From NCBI GenBank assembly GCA_027364825.1, contig DAHXOM010000283.1:1-31690 (forward strand): a DNA stretch of 31,690 nucleotides, written 5' to 3'. The notes beneath the pieces were generated by a model. That model searched no databases and was not told the origin of the DNA. It was given only the letters and a program-made list of their open reading frames with translations. Numbering within the stretch: position 1 is the stretch's first letter; every line of letters starts with the position of its first letter. The position numbers and the translations under genes were made by a program. Source of the stretch: a bacterium. GTDB taxonomy: Bacteria > JAMCPX01. Below are positions 1 to 8,320 of the stretch, in pieces.

Positions 1-1095
1 GTTCCGGCGGGTAAATCCCCTGGGAAGGGGTAATACCGCATCACCTTTGTACTGAAGCAGCACCTTGAAAATATCTCCCATTGAATCCGGCATGATCAGA
101 AACTTCGATGCGGATGTAAGCCGGTAATAGTCGACAGGGTCGTTTACCATATCTTTGATCTTCGTCAGCAGGTCTTCATATCCCATGGACATCACAAAGT
201 CCCTCTGTCTCACATATCCCACGGTGTTTAATGAGAACTTCCTGCCCCACTTTGCAATGCTGGTAAAGTTCACATGGCTTGTTATGTCCTTTTCTCCTAT
301 GAATTCGTACGGATTATCATCTATTTTATGGTTATGATAACATACGAGTGTACCGTTGCTCCTGTGCGGTGCGTAATATTCAGATGCGGTATAACCGTAA
401 TCAATGGTCAGTATATACCCCTGCTGTATTACATCAGACATATCTTTCAGCATACCTGCTGCCTTCAGGTTAACCTCTGTGTACATGTCTTCAACAGGTT
501 TCACCTCTATAAAATCAAAATAGTTTACAAGCTCGTCCGGTGCGGGCCTTAATATTTCTGCAAAATGTTCGTCTTCCATGTCGATATACACTTCATATAA
601 CCTGTCTTTCATAGCAACCAGGTGAACCGGCAGTGCGTCGAACAGCTCGTTCGACACAATACAGCCTACAAAAGGGTTTACACGGGACAGCGTTTCATGG
701 ACCTCTATCTTTTCGGTATGCTCAATGCCCGGCAAGGGGTGCTTTTCTATAATTACATACCGTAAAGCATGATAAAAATCTTTATGCCACCTCAATGCCG
801 ACTCTACAATGTCATCCGCCATTTTGCCGGTACCGCCGCCCACTTCTACTACATAAAAAGGGACCGGTTTTCCAAGGAGTTCAAAAAACTGTGCGATCTG
901 CCCTGCAATCAACATGCTCATCACCGATGACGCATACGGGGCTGTATAATAATCACCTTCTGCTCCGAGCCTCTGCCTGCCCGATGTATAATATCCAAGG
1001 GACGGATAATAAAGAGCCATATCCATAAACTGTTCGAATGTCATGGGGCCACTGCGCCGTATTGTGTCTTTTATTATTTGCTCGACTGTACCCAT
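1..1095 (-). CDS. MidA/NDUFAF7-like SAM-dependent methyltransferase (3' end beyond window)
   Basis: The reading frame runs open from an ATG at 1095 to the left window edge (365 codons, no stop), so the C-terminus is missing. The translation has the class I methyltransferase motif I, EVGGGTGK (residues 84-91), preceded by GDYYTAPYAS (48-57). That matches the GD-hydrophobic-TAP signature of the COG1565/DUF185 family, whose mitochondrial member NDUFAF7 methylates a complex I arginine. The bacterial substrate is not established, so the role here is inferred only as protein arginine methylation. The gene begins 25 nt after the stop of the hybrid kinase and is probably co-transcribed with it. No good Shine-Dalgarno precedes the ATG. 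The gene is intact as far as it can be seen. Confidence 0.85.
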   Translation of the reverse strand, partial: MGTVEQIIKDTIRRSGPMTFEQFMDMALYYPSLGYYTSGRQRLGAEGDYYTAPYASSVMSMLIAGQIAQFFELLGKPVPFYVVEVGGGTGKMADDIVESALRWHKDFYHALRYVIIEKHPLPGIEHTEKIEVHETLSRVNPFVGCIVSNELFDALPVHLVAMKDRLYEVYIDMEDEHFAEILRPAPDELVNYFDFIEVKPVEDMYTEVNLKAAGMLKDMSDVIQQGYILTIDYGYTASEYYAPHRSNGTLVCYHNHKIDDNPYEFIGEKDITSHVNFTSIAKWGRKFSLNTVGYVRQRDFVMSMGYEDLLTKIKDMVNDPVDYYRLTSASKFLIMPDSMGDIFKVLLQYKGDAVLPLPRGFTRRN

Positions 1096-1120
1096 ACTAA
1101 GACAACGGAAACGATACCGG

Positions 1121-3913
1121 CTATCCGGCCTGCCGGCTATCTGCAATCAAATCTTTAATCATCCTGAATAGATCATACAGCGTATACGGCTTTTGAATAA
1201 AAGGATAGCCCCTCTCCTGTATCAAAGCAGATTGGGATTTCTCATCCGTGTAGCCGCTGGTCAATAAACAAATAAGCCCGGGTTTGTAGGAGAGCAGTTC
1301 ATCCGCAAGTCTGATCCCGTTTGAATCCGGCAGGACCACATCGCTGAACAGGAGATCGAATTTGTTGTTTTCCCTCTTAAAGATGCTTACGGCCTCTTCT
1401 GCATTGGATGCCGGGAATACCTGATAGCCGTTCTCACTCAATACGATCTTAACAAAGTTCAGCATGGATTCCTCATCCTCGACAAGAAGTATCCGTTCAC
1501 CGTTGCCGTTCAGATCTTTAAACGATAGCTTCTCCCTGCCCGTCGTTTCGTGTATTTGTAAAACAGCGGGGAAGTACACCTTGAATGTCGTGCCCTCGCC
1601 CAACTTGCTGTACACGTTTATCCAGCCGTTATGTTGTTTGGCAATGCCATAAACAACGGACAACCCGAGTCCTGTACCTTTCTCTTTATCCTTCGTTGTG
1701 AAAAATGGCTCAAATATACGATTGATAATTTCGGTATCAATGCCGGTCCCCGTATCCGTAACGCTCAGACAGACATAATTACCCGGATAAGAGTCGGGTA
1801 TCGTAATACTTTTTTCTTCATCTATAAAACTATTTTCCGTCCTTATTGTTATGGTACCGTCTTTTATTATTGCATGGCTTGCATTGATCACAAGGTTCAT
1901 GATGACCTGCTGTACGTTCCCGGTATCCGCCATTATCATCCATATATCGCCGGCAAGCTCCAATACTATCTTTACGTGTTCACCGATAAGCCGTTTCAGC
2001 ATTTTGAGCAAATCGTTCGTGGTTGCGTTGATATTAAGAGGAGTCAGTTCAACAGGACTCTTGCGGCCGAACAGGAGCAGCTGATGGGTAAGATTTGTAC
2101 CTTTTATCGAGGCATCGAGAATCTCGTCAAGATCGTGACGCAGGGACTTATTCTCATTCAGTCTTAATATCCCAAGCTCTGCGTGTCCCTGTATCACGGT
2201 CAGGATGTTGTTGAGATCATGGGCAACACCGCCTGTCATAATACCGATTGCTTCCATTTTCTGTAATTGAAAGACCTGTGCCTGCATCCTCTCTTTTTCC
2301 CTGACTGCACGATTACGCTCGGTTATATCGATAACACTCCCGACAATTGCCGGCCTCCCATGATACAGTATCCGGGAGCCGTAAATTTCGATTTCGACTG
2401 TCCGTTTATCCTTTGTTATCCCTCTGAATTCGTAATGTTTCGTTTCGATCTCTCCGGATACCCGTTTTCTTACGTTCTCCTGTACAACAGGCAAGTCTTC
2501 CGGTATAACGATCTGCTCCGGACCAATTTTATCGATCACTTCATCTACGGAATATCCGAACATCCTGGCTGCCACCGGGTTAACATACTTGAAAACATTG
2601 TCCTGTAACACGTACACACCAACAAGAGATGTCTCCGTAAGCATCCTGAATTTCTCTTCAGACTCTCTCAGGTTTTCCTCTGCTTCCTTCCGTGCTGTGA
2701 TCTCTATGAAACTTCCCATGATCGCGGGTCTGCCCTGATATGTTATCCTCGCATCATATACCTCACAGTAAATGAGTTTTTTGTCCTTTCTTATGGACCT
2801 CACCTCATAATGCATGGACGGAACTTCACCGGAAAGACGTTTTTGGATCTCGACTTCCAGAAACGGCATATCTTCCGGAACAACGATATCCTTTGGACCA
2901 AGTTTACCGAGTGCCTCTTCAACGGTATATCCCATTATCTCTGCGGCCCTGGGGTTTATATAGGTGTAGATGCCGTCCTGATAAATATAAACACCGACGA
3001 CCGCTGCCTCTGCCAGGGTCCTGAATTTTTCTTCTGATTCCATAAGCCGCTGCTCCGATTGTTTGCGGCTTGTTATATCCAGCACACTGCCTAAGACCGC
3101 AGGCCTTCCGTTATACATAATACGGGTGCCGTAGGTTTCGATATCAATGATTCTTTTATCTTTTGTCACGGCCCTGAACATGGTTGGCCTCTCCTGAACC
3201 AGCCCGGACATGCGCTTCTGGATGTTCTCTTCGGCAGACTTTATTTCTTCCGGCACAATAATGTCCTTTGTACTCATCCTGTTGATTACCGCTTCTACGG
3301 AATAACCCAATATCTTTGCAGCCATCGGGTTTACATATCTGAAAACCCCGTCCTGGATAATATAAACGCCGACAAGCAGCGCCTCCGAGAACGTCCTGAA
3401 CTTTTCCTCGGATTCTATAAGCAGCTGCTCCGATTGTTTGCGCACCGTAACGTCCAAAAGGCTTCCTATAACCGCAGGCTTTCCATGGTATTGTATCCGT
3501 GAACCGTAAACCTCTACATCGATAAGCTTTTTGTCTTTCCGTATAAACTTTCCATCATAATAGGTTGTGCTAAGCTTACCGGTCAGACGTTTTCTTATAG
3601 TCTCTTCTGCACGAGGAATGTCTTCTTCCGGGATAAAATCCTTGAGTTGTAATTTCCCCTCCATCTCCTGAATAGTGTAGCCCAATATCTCTGCGCTTTT
3701 ACGATTAACATATTTTATGACTCCGTCCTGAATAAGGTATACACCAACAGGAGATGCATCAGCCAGTGCCCTGAATACCTCTTCAGAATCGTATAGTTTT
3801 TTCCCGGCAGATGTTTTTTTAGGAGGTACAACAGGGGGTGAGAATTTTTTTTTGTTCGGGGGTTTCTTATACGACTTGCTCGTTTTTTTATTTTTTGTCT
3901 TATTTTTACGCAT
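1121..3913 (-). CDS. Soluble hybrid sensor histidine kinase with four PAS domains and a C-terminal receiver
   Basis: 930 residues with no membrane segment, so a cytoplasmic sensor. A Lys-rich N-terminus (1-40) is followed by four PAS domains of about 125 residues (roughly 44-160, 169-288, 294-412, 419-534). Three of them start with the same SEEKFR linker, which suggests internal duplication. The kinase core follows: H-box His565 in GGVAHDLNN, N-box Asn677, DTGTGID (720-726), the F-box FEPFFTT and GTGLGL. The receiver (about 807-925) keeps the acidic pair E812/D813, phosphoacceptor D858 and Lys908, so both phosphotransfer modules look active. The signal is unknown; the PAS set may bind a ligand or cofactor. 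No DNA-binding output is fused and no partner regulator lies beside it. The methyltransferase gene follows 25 nt downstream. The ATG has a poor ribosome site; an AGGAGG lies 27 nt upstream. Confidence 0.95.
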   Translation of the reverse strand: MRKNKTKNKKTSKSYKKPPNKKKFSPPVVPPKKTSAGKKLYDSEEVFRALADASPVGVYLIQDGVIKYVNRKSAEILGYTIQEMEGKLQLKDFIPEEDIPRAEETIRKRLTGKLSTTYYDGKFIRKDKKLIDVEVYGSRIQYHGKPAVIGSLLDVTVRKQSEQLLIESEEKFRTFSEALLVGVYIIQDGVFRYVNPMAAKILGYSVEAVINRMSTKDIIVPEEIKSAEENIQKRMSGLVQERPTMFRAVTKDKRIIDIETYGTRIMYNGRPAVLGSVLDITSRKQSEQRLMESEEKFRTLAEAAVVGVYIYQDGIYTYINPRAAEIMGYTVEEALGKLGPKDIVVPEDMPFLEVEIQKRLSGEVPSMHYEVRSIRKDKKLIYCEVYDARITYQGRPAIMGSFIEITARKEAEENLRESEEKFRMLTETSLVGVYVLQDNVFKYVNPVAARMFGYSVDEVIDKIGPEQIVIPEDLPVVQENVRKRVSGEIETKHYEFRGITKDKRTVEIEIYGSRILYHGRPAIVGSVIDITERNRAVREKERMQAQVFQLQKMEAIGIMTGGVAHDLNNILTVIQGHAELGILRLNENKSLRHDLDEILDASIKGTNLTHQLLLFGRKSPVELTPLNINATTNDLLKMLKRLIGEHVKIVLELAGDIWMIMADTGNVQQVIMNLVINASHAIIKDGTITIRTENSFIDEEKSITIPDSYPGNYVCLSVTDTGTGIDTEIINRIFEPFFTTKDKEKGTGLGLSVVYGIAKQHNGWINVYSKLGEGTTFKVYFPAVLQIHETTGREKLSFKDLNGNGERILLVEDEESMLNFVKIVLSENGYQVFPASNAEEAVSIFKRENNKFDLLFSDVVLPDSNGIRLADELLSYKPGLICLLTSGYTDEKSQSALIQERGYPFIQKPYTLYDLFRMIKDLIADSRQAG

Positions 3914-3998
3914 AGATATTCTGCTTATAAATTATCAAATCCTCCTGAAAAAGCAATATTATTTTTTTACAATAATTACATTTTCGGTTTAACCTGCC

Positions 3999-5717
3999 TT
4001 AACCGCATACACCGCAGAGAGTGCATGTATCAGGCCTGCATACAGGGGTAACAATACCTTTCATGCCTAATTTATATTCCTTGAGCAGAAAGTCCTTTTT
4101 AAATCCGTATTCTATAAAATCCCACGGCAACACCTCATGACTGCGTCTCTCTCTGAATGCATAGTTCTCAATATCAATGCCGCTGTCATGGAGGGAACGG
4201 CTCATGGAGGTATCGGTCTTTGACAGGTACACAAGGAACTCCGAAAGGCGCCTGTCCCCTCTGGAAAGAATCGCCTGAAGCAGATAATGCTTCTCCCATT
4301 CAATCTTTATGCCGCTGGATTTTAATGCTTTTTTTACGGCGTTCAATTTATTTTTGAGTTCGTCCGGTTTTATTACCCCAAGCCATTGAAACGGAGTAAA
4401 AGGTTTCGGTATCAGCGGATTAATACTGATGCTCAACCTGCCCTTTCCTGCATTCAATGCCTCTTTGATCCGGATCGAAAGCCCTGCAATGGCTTCGATA
4501 TCTTCATCCGTTTCACCGGGTATGCCTATGAGGAAGTATAGTTTTAACGTATTAACGTTATACCCGCTGAGGAACCTTGCAGCTTTCAGGATCTGCTCAT
4601 CGCTCAACTGCTTATTCAGCACCCTCCTCAACCGGTCAGTACCTGCCTCAGGCGCAATAGCAGCGGAGAACTGATCCGTTGACATCTCGATTTTATTCAT
4701 GTCGAGCAGTGCAAGACTGTCGGCACGCATGGACGACATGGATGCCTTCAGACCGATGGAATGGATATAATCCAGCAGTTCTTGAAGATACGGGTACTCG
4801 GTGACCATGGGGCTGACAATGCCGACCCTCCTGACGCCCGCGGGCAGGGACATCAGATCGTCTTGTAAATCTTTTAACGGCCTGTGCCGCGGCGGCAGAT
4901 AAGCATATCCCGATATACAGAATCTGCACCGGTACCCGCAGCCCCGTGAGACCTCCTGGAGGTGGATACCGGAGAATGTCGTATCGTCCGTATAAACAAC
5001 GGTTGATGAGACGCGGTTCGACAGAGGCGCCAGGTGACGCCTGACCTTTTTCCCTTTTTTGAATCTACGATCCATGCCCTCGAGTCTGCCGTCTGCTCTA
5101 TACCGGACATCATAGAAGGAAGGGACGTAGACACCCTCATGCTCATCCAGCTCTTTCAGGATAAACGCCCTTGCCTGCCGTGCGGTAAGATTTTTATGGA
5201 TAACATCCATGACATCTTCCACGAGGCCTTCCGCCTCGCCGATGACGCAAACATCCATAAATTCGGCAATGGGCTCGGGGTTCAGCGTTACTGCAATGCC
5301 TCCTGCCATGATCATGGGACCGTGTGTCCGCCGTGATGCGTACAGTTCTATGCCCGATGCCCTGAGGAAATCGACCACATTGATATAATCCGTTTCAAAA
5401 GAGATTGAAAAGGCAATAACGGAAAAATCGGTTATCTGCCTGCCGCTCTCTATGGATACCGGTCCTTCCTTACCCTTTCGCCAAAAACACCTTTCACAAA
5501 CGACCGTATCCCTGTTGTTCAGGATGCCGTACAGGGTATGGACCGCAAGATTACTCATGCCCGCCCTGTAGGTGTCCGGGTAAACGAGCAGGACAGGAAG
5601 TTTGCCGCCCCATTCCTTTTTAATCGCACCTGATTCACGGTGCATGGTCTTCATACTACCACTATAATCAGATAAACTATTCCAGCGCAACAGGCAGTAA
5701 TCAGACAATCTCCCCAT
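3999..5717 (-). CDS. B12-binding-type radical SAM protein (TIGR03960-like)
   Basis: 572 residues. The N-terminal half resembles the cobalamin-binding-like region of this group (PDTYRAGMSNL at 47-57, ITLNPEP-like segment near 145). The radical SAM cluster motif is C260-x3-C264-x2-C267 in SRGCGYRCRFC, followed by GIPGETDEDI (398-407). The C-terminus carries four more cysteines, C560, C565, C568 and C571, which could hold a second Fe-S cluster. The reaction is unknown; relatives are often annotated only as uncharacterised radical SAM proteins. I keep the long start because residues 16-36 align with the conserved N-terminal segment of the family, although an internal ATG at codon 22 exists. The family is often followed by a TIGR03936 (DUF2344) partner or fused to it; none is seen here. 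The gene stands alone between the repeat element and the kinase gene. Confidence 0.85.
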   Translation of the reverse strand: MGRLSDYCLLRWNSLSDYSGSMKTMHRESGAIKKEWGGKLPVLLVYPDTYRAGMSNLAVHTLYGILNNRDTVVCERCFWRKGKEGPVSIESGRQITDFSVIAFSISFETDYINVVDFLRASGIELYASRRTHGPMIMAGGIAVTLNPEPIAEFMDVCVIGEAEGLVEDVMDVIHKNLTARQARAFILKELDEHEGVYVPSFYDVRYRADGRLEGMDRRFKKGKKVRRHLAPLSNRVSSTVVYTDDTTFSGIHLQEVSRGCGYRCRFCISGYAYLPPRHRPLKDLQDDLMSLPAGVRRVGIVSPMVTEYPYLQELLDYIHSIGLKASMSSMRADSLALLDMNKIEMSTDQFSAAIAPEAGTDRLRRVLNKQLSDEQILKAARFLSGYNVNTLKLYFLIGIPGETDEDIEAIAGLSIRIKEALNAGKGRLSISINPLIPKPFTPFQWLGVIKPDELKNKLNAVKKALKSSGIKIEWEKHYLLQAILSRGDRRLSEFLVYLSKTDTSMSRSLHDSGIDIENYAFRERRSHEVLPWDFIEYGFKKDFLLKEYKLGMKGIVTPVCRPDTCTLCGVCG

Positions 5718-5769
5718 AAGAGCATTTAAAAAAAGAAGTTTTGTGAAATGAACATGGAAGATGAAAGAA

Positions 5770-5953
5770 AAAAAGGAAGAGTTTGATCCGAAGTGAAGAG
5801 AAACACCTGCGAACTGCCTGGTATTCTTTCATAGTATTCTGCGTGGACTGCTTCTCGTCCCTAGACAAAGATAAAATAGCTCGATAGGTCAAAAAACCCG
5901 TTTAGCAAAAAGAGCTATTGTTTCACGAACGGAGGAGGAAACTCTTCCTTTTT
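5770..5953 (+). repeat. MITE-like element family 2, copy A (184 bp)
   Basis: Non-coding, lying between pncA and the radical SAM gene. It is bounded by a perfect 15-bp terminal inverted repeat: AAAAAGGAAGAGTTT at 5770-5784 and its complement at 5939-5953. A related element in the same orientation lies at 14027-14211. The left arms (about 80 bp, from the GAGTTTGA motif) agree at about 89% by hand alignment and the right arms are also clearly related; the middle about 45 bp has diverged. It has no coding capacity. No clear target-site duplication is visible. Confidence 0.75.
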
Positions 5954-5981
5954 CCAGAAAAATGCATTCTGATACTTCGAA

Positions 5982-6563
5982 TTAACCGATCTCCTCGATT
6001 GTAATACCCAAGGCGCCTGCTTCCAGCATCTGCTCGACCGCAAGTTCACTGTCCTGTGGATGGACATTGACGCCCCGTGATGCGTCCCGAAGGAACAATA
6101 CCGTGAAACCGGCCTTGAGCGCATCAAGCACCGTGTTCTTTACACAGTAGTCTGTGGCTAGACCGCCGACAAATACCCTCCTCACCTTCAGTCTCTGAAG
6201 CATGGATTTTAGTCTTGTCCCCTGAAACCCGGAATACGCCTCTTTTCCCGGGGTGGTTGCCTTTGATACTATACCTGCCGACCCGGGAAGCTTTAGTTCC
6301 GGATGAAATTTCGCACCGTCTGTTTCTTTGACGCAGTGTACAGGCCATATTCCGCCGTATGCTTTGAACGAAATATGATTTTCCGGATGCCAGTCCCTTG
6401 TTGCAAAAACAGGGAGGTATTTTAAACCGAACTTGTCCATATAACGGTTTAATACCGGAACGACCGTATCCCCTTCCGGAACAGCAAGAGAACCTCCCGG
6501 GCAGAAATCCCTCTGCACATCTACAACGATAAGAGCATCAGCCTTTGAAAGCTTTAATTTCAT
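5982..6563 (-). CDS. pncA: Nicotinamidase (isochorismatase-fold cysteine hydrolase)
   Basis: 193 residues; converts nicotinamide to nicotinate and ammonia in NAD salvage, in the cytoplasm. The catalytic triad is visible: D15 in VVDVQRDF, K101 in SKATTPGK and C140 in GGLATDYCVK. The metal-site residues are D57 and H59 in RDWHPENH, with H63 and H76 nearby. The start was moved to the ATG at 6563, which has an AAGGGAAAG ribosome site and begins at the first strand of the fold. The longer frame to 6641 adds 26 residues unlike the family. The gene is divergent from the sigma factor gene and has the usual length for PncA. Other isochorismatase-like amidases are possible, but the metal motif favours nicotinamidase. 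Confidence 0.9.
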   Translation of the reverse strand: MKLKLSKADALIVVDVQRDFCPGGSLAVPEGDTVVPVLNRYMDKFGLKYLPVFATRDWHPENHISFKAYGGIWPVHCVKETDGAKFHPELKLPGSAGIVSKATTPGKEAYSGFQGTRLKSMLQRLKVRRVFVGGLATDYCVKNTVLDALKAGFTVLFLRDASRGVNVHPQDSELAVEQMLEAGALGITIEEIG

Positions 6564-6635
6564 TGTTCTTTCCCTTCTTATAAGATAATACAAAAAGTAT
6601 AAAAACAAAGCGATGACGCATACCCTGCTACTTGC

Positions 6636-6664
6636 TTGCATTACAAAACGACAGATACTATATT
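6636..6664 (+). promoter_or_regulatory. Possible sigma-70-type promoter for the ECF sigma operon
   Basis: TTGCAT (6636-6641), a 17-nt spacer and TATATT (6659-6664) lie 32 nt before the sigma factor ATG. The -10 is good (5 of 6) and the -35 weak (3 of 6). I did not find a convincing ECF-type promoter (AAC-type -35) for autoregulation in the same gap. Confidence 0.3.
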
Positions 6665-6696
6665 TACGATATTAAAATTTCCGAAACTACGCATAT

Positions 6697-7260
6697 ATGA
6701 AAAAACTTGATGATACTGCTATACTCCTGCGTTTTAAAAATGGCGATACATCTGCGTTTCAAGAGATTGTACTTGCTTATCAGGACAGCATATTCAACCT
6801 GTGTGCTTACATGATCGGGGACCCGGTCAATGCCGAAGACGTGGCACAGGACGTCTTTCTGAAGGCTTATCAGAACCTGAAAGCGTTCAAACCGAATGCA
6901 TCTATTTATACCTGGCTGTACCGCATTGCTATCAATACCTGTATAGATTATAAACGTAAGGTATCGTTTGAATCTGTTTTCAAGCACCAGCAGCATGATG
7001 AAGACATAATCGCAAATGAGCCGTCCGGAGATCCATCACCCGAGAGCATTTACGGATCAAAACAAACCGCCGCTGCCTTAAAAAAAGCCCTTGGAAAATT
7101 ATCACGGAAGCTAAAGTCCGTTATCGTTATGAAAGAGATAGAAGGACTTTCCTACGAGGAGATCGCCGATACACTGGAAATATCCATAGGGACCGTAAAA
7201 TCAAGAATTTCAAGGGCACGGGAAGAGTTAAAGGAGCTTATGAAAGGGTTTAACCTCTGA
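6697..7260 (+). CDS. ECF-family RNA polymerase sigma factor (RpoE/SigW-like)
   Basis: 187 residues. Region 2 spans about 18-88 and includes the core-binding and -10-binding helices (NAEDVAQDVFLKAYQNL, YTWLYRIAINTCIDYKRK). A short acidic linker follows (95-125). Region 4 (128-182) has the helix-turn-helix LSYEEIADTLEISIGTVKSR. There is no region 1.1 or 3, as expected for ECF factors. It directs RNA polymerase to a small stress regulon. It heads a plus-strand cluster with a zinc-finger anti-sigma factor, a periplasmic Spy-like protein and an efflux pump, so its likely signal is envelope damage or a toxic compound. The ATG lacks a recognisable Shine-Dalgarno. The gene is divergent from pncA. Confidence 0.93.
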   Translation: MKKLDDTAILLRFKNGDTSAFQEIVLAYQDSIFNLCAYMIGDPVNAEDVAQDVFLKAYQNLKAFKPNASIYTWLYRIAINTCIDYKRKVSFESVFKHQQHDEDIIANEPSGDPSPESIYGSKQTAAALKKALGKLSRKLKSVIVMKEIEGLSYEEIADTLEISIGTVKSRISRAREELKELMKGFNL

Positions 7261-7271
7261 AGGAATTTTTC

Positions 7272-7325
7272 ATGGAATTAAATGATTTATGGAACAAAAA
7301 CATACGGATATCGTTAATAGAATAA
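7272..7325 (+). CDS. Candidate 17-residue coupled leader peptide between sigma and anti-sigma genes
   Basis: ATG at 7272 opens a 17-codon frame ending in TAA at 7323-7325. It has a Shine-Dalgarno-like GAAGGAA that starts at the sigma factor stop codon, with 6-nt spacing to the ATG. Its stop codon overlaps the AAGGAGG ribosome site (7324-7330) of the anti-sigma gene, so it could couple translation of the two. The predicted peptide (MELNDLWNKN...) resembles nothing I know. It may be chance; the evidence is position and ribosome sites only. Confidence 0.3.
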   Translation: MELNDLWNKNIRISLIE

Positions 7326-7335
7326 GGAGGCAGAT

Positions 7336-7785
7336 ATGAGGTGTTCAAAGGCAAAAAAGCTTTTTTCACCATACATAGATACGGCATTAACAAAAGCTGA
7401 GGAAGAGCTGTTTGATGCTCACATAAGAGATTGTAACGAATGCCGTTCAAGGCTTGAGGAGATGAAGGTCATGCACAATGCATTCTGTTCCATGGAAAGG
7501 CTCAATGCTCCCTATGGTTTTACAACAAGGGTTATGGCGAACATAAACGAGAAAAGGACAAAGAGATGGTCATTGTTCCCTGTACTCGGCATGGTGATAG
7601 AAGCGTCTGTTGTTGTTCTGGTAATCATGATAGGTACACGGGCCGGCAGCTTCCTCGGTACGGCTTTTACAGGACAAACAACAAACATTTCATCCTCTCT
7701 GTCTCTTGATACGTTTGAGGCTGTCCAGCCGAATTCCATAGGCGGGGCATACCTTGCAATGATGGAGGGAAACAATGAAAAATAG
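7336..7785 (+). CDS. Membrane anti-sigma factor with HxxxCxxC zinc finger
   Basis: 149 residues. The N-terminal zinc-binding anti-sigma (ZAS, zf-HC2) domain has C3 and H29-x3-C33-x2-C36. One membrane segment spans about 79-100, leaving a periplasmic tail of about 50 residues. In this family the cytoplasmic domain holds the ECF sigma factor inactive until stress. The ATG has a strong AAGGAGG at 7324-7330, 5 nt upstream. The gene lies 75 nt after the sigma gene and overlaps the next gene by 11 nt, so the three are co-translated. The tail is short and lacks any recognisable sensor domain, so sensing may need the next gene product (inference). Confidence 0.88.
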   Translation: MRCSKAKKLFSPYIDTALTKAEEELFDAHIRDCNECRSRLEEMKVMHNAFCSMERLNAPYGFTTRVMANINEKRTKRWSLFPVLGMVIEASVVVLVIMIGTRAGSFLGTAFTGQTTNISSSLSLDTFEAVQPNSIGGAYLAMMEGNNEK

Positions 7786-8257
7786 CACCTTGAAATTCCT
7801 GCTGTTAACATCCTTGATCCTCAATATAGCCGTCCTGGGCAGTGTGGGGTATTCGTACTATCAGCATTCATTCCGGAAACCTGCTCCGTTTGAACCGGGC
7901 AGGCGTGCGTTTCTTGTGAAGGAACTATCATTGAATCCCGGACAGGCCGATCTGTTGATAAAAAATCAGCAATCGTTTCATCTGCAGATAGATACCATAA
8001 GGCAGCAGATATTACTGAAGCGGATAACACTGCTCAATCTTATGAAATCCGACAAACCCGATACAACAAAAATTGATCAAACTATTTCGGACATAGGCGA
8101 CATGCAGGAGGACATTCAGAAGAAAATAGTTGCCCATATCATCGAAGTGAAGGCAATGCTGAACAAAGACCAGCAGAAGAAGTTTTTCGGATTAATAGAA
8201 ACGATAATAACAAAACGGGAGAACGGCAGACATGGACCACACGGCCCCGGTCATTGA
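7775..8257 (+). CDS. Spy/CpxP-like periplasmic stress protein (heavy-metal sensor type)
   Basis: 160 residues. The N-terminus is a signal anchor or signal peptide (about 7-27, LLLTSLILNIAVLGSVGYSY). A long, mostly helical charged region follows, containing NPGQADLLIKNQQ and LNKDQQKKFF, LTxxQ-like motifs of the Spy/CpxP/CnrX group. The C-terminus is His-rich (HGPHGPGH), which may bind metal. Members are periplasmic chaperones or metal sensors tied to envelope-stress regulators. Its ATG is inside the anti-sigma gene (11-nt overlap), so it probably acts with the anti-sigma factor. The family call rests on size, topology and motifs, not on strong identity. Confidence 0.7.
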   Translation: MKNSTLKFLLLTSLILNIAVLGSVGYSYYQHSFRKPAPFEPGRRAFLVKELSLNPGQADLLIKNQQSFHLQIDTIRQQILLKRITLLNLMKSDKPDTTKIDQTISDIGDMQEDIQKKIVAHIIEVKAMLNKDQQKKFFGLIETIITKRENGRHGPHGPGH

Positions 8258-8280
8258 AGAACTTATAAGACCGCGAGGGA

Positions 8281-8320
8281 AAATAGGACAAATAGGACTT
8301 ATAGGACTTATATGACTTAT
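8281..8320 (+). repeat. Tandem repeat of ATAGGACTT-like units running into the tolC start codon
   Basis: Four imperfect 9-10-bp units follow one another: AAATAGGACA, AATAGGACTT, ATAGGACTT, ATATGACTT. The ATG of the tolC-like gene (8312) falls in the last unit, where AGG has become ATG. The preceding units each supply an AGGA that could serve as ribosome site. Loss or gain of a unit would not change the protein but could alter translation. Confidence 0.7.

Noticed and set aside
1631..2167. 178-residue plus-strand frame, with other frames opposite the kinase gene
   Set aside because: Antisense to strongly conserved kinase motifs, with no recognisable domain or ribosome site.
6564..6641. N-terminal extension of pncA
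   Set aside because: A good ribosome site precedes the inner ATG at 6563, and the added hydrophobic residues do not belong to the family.
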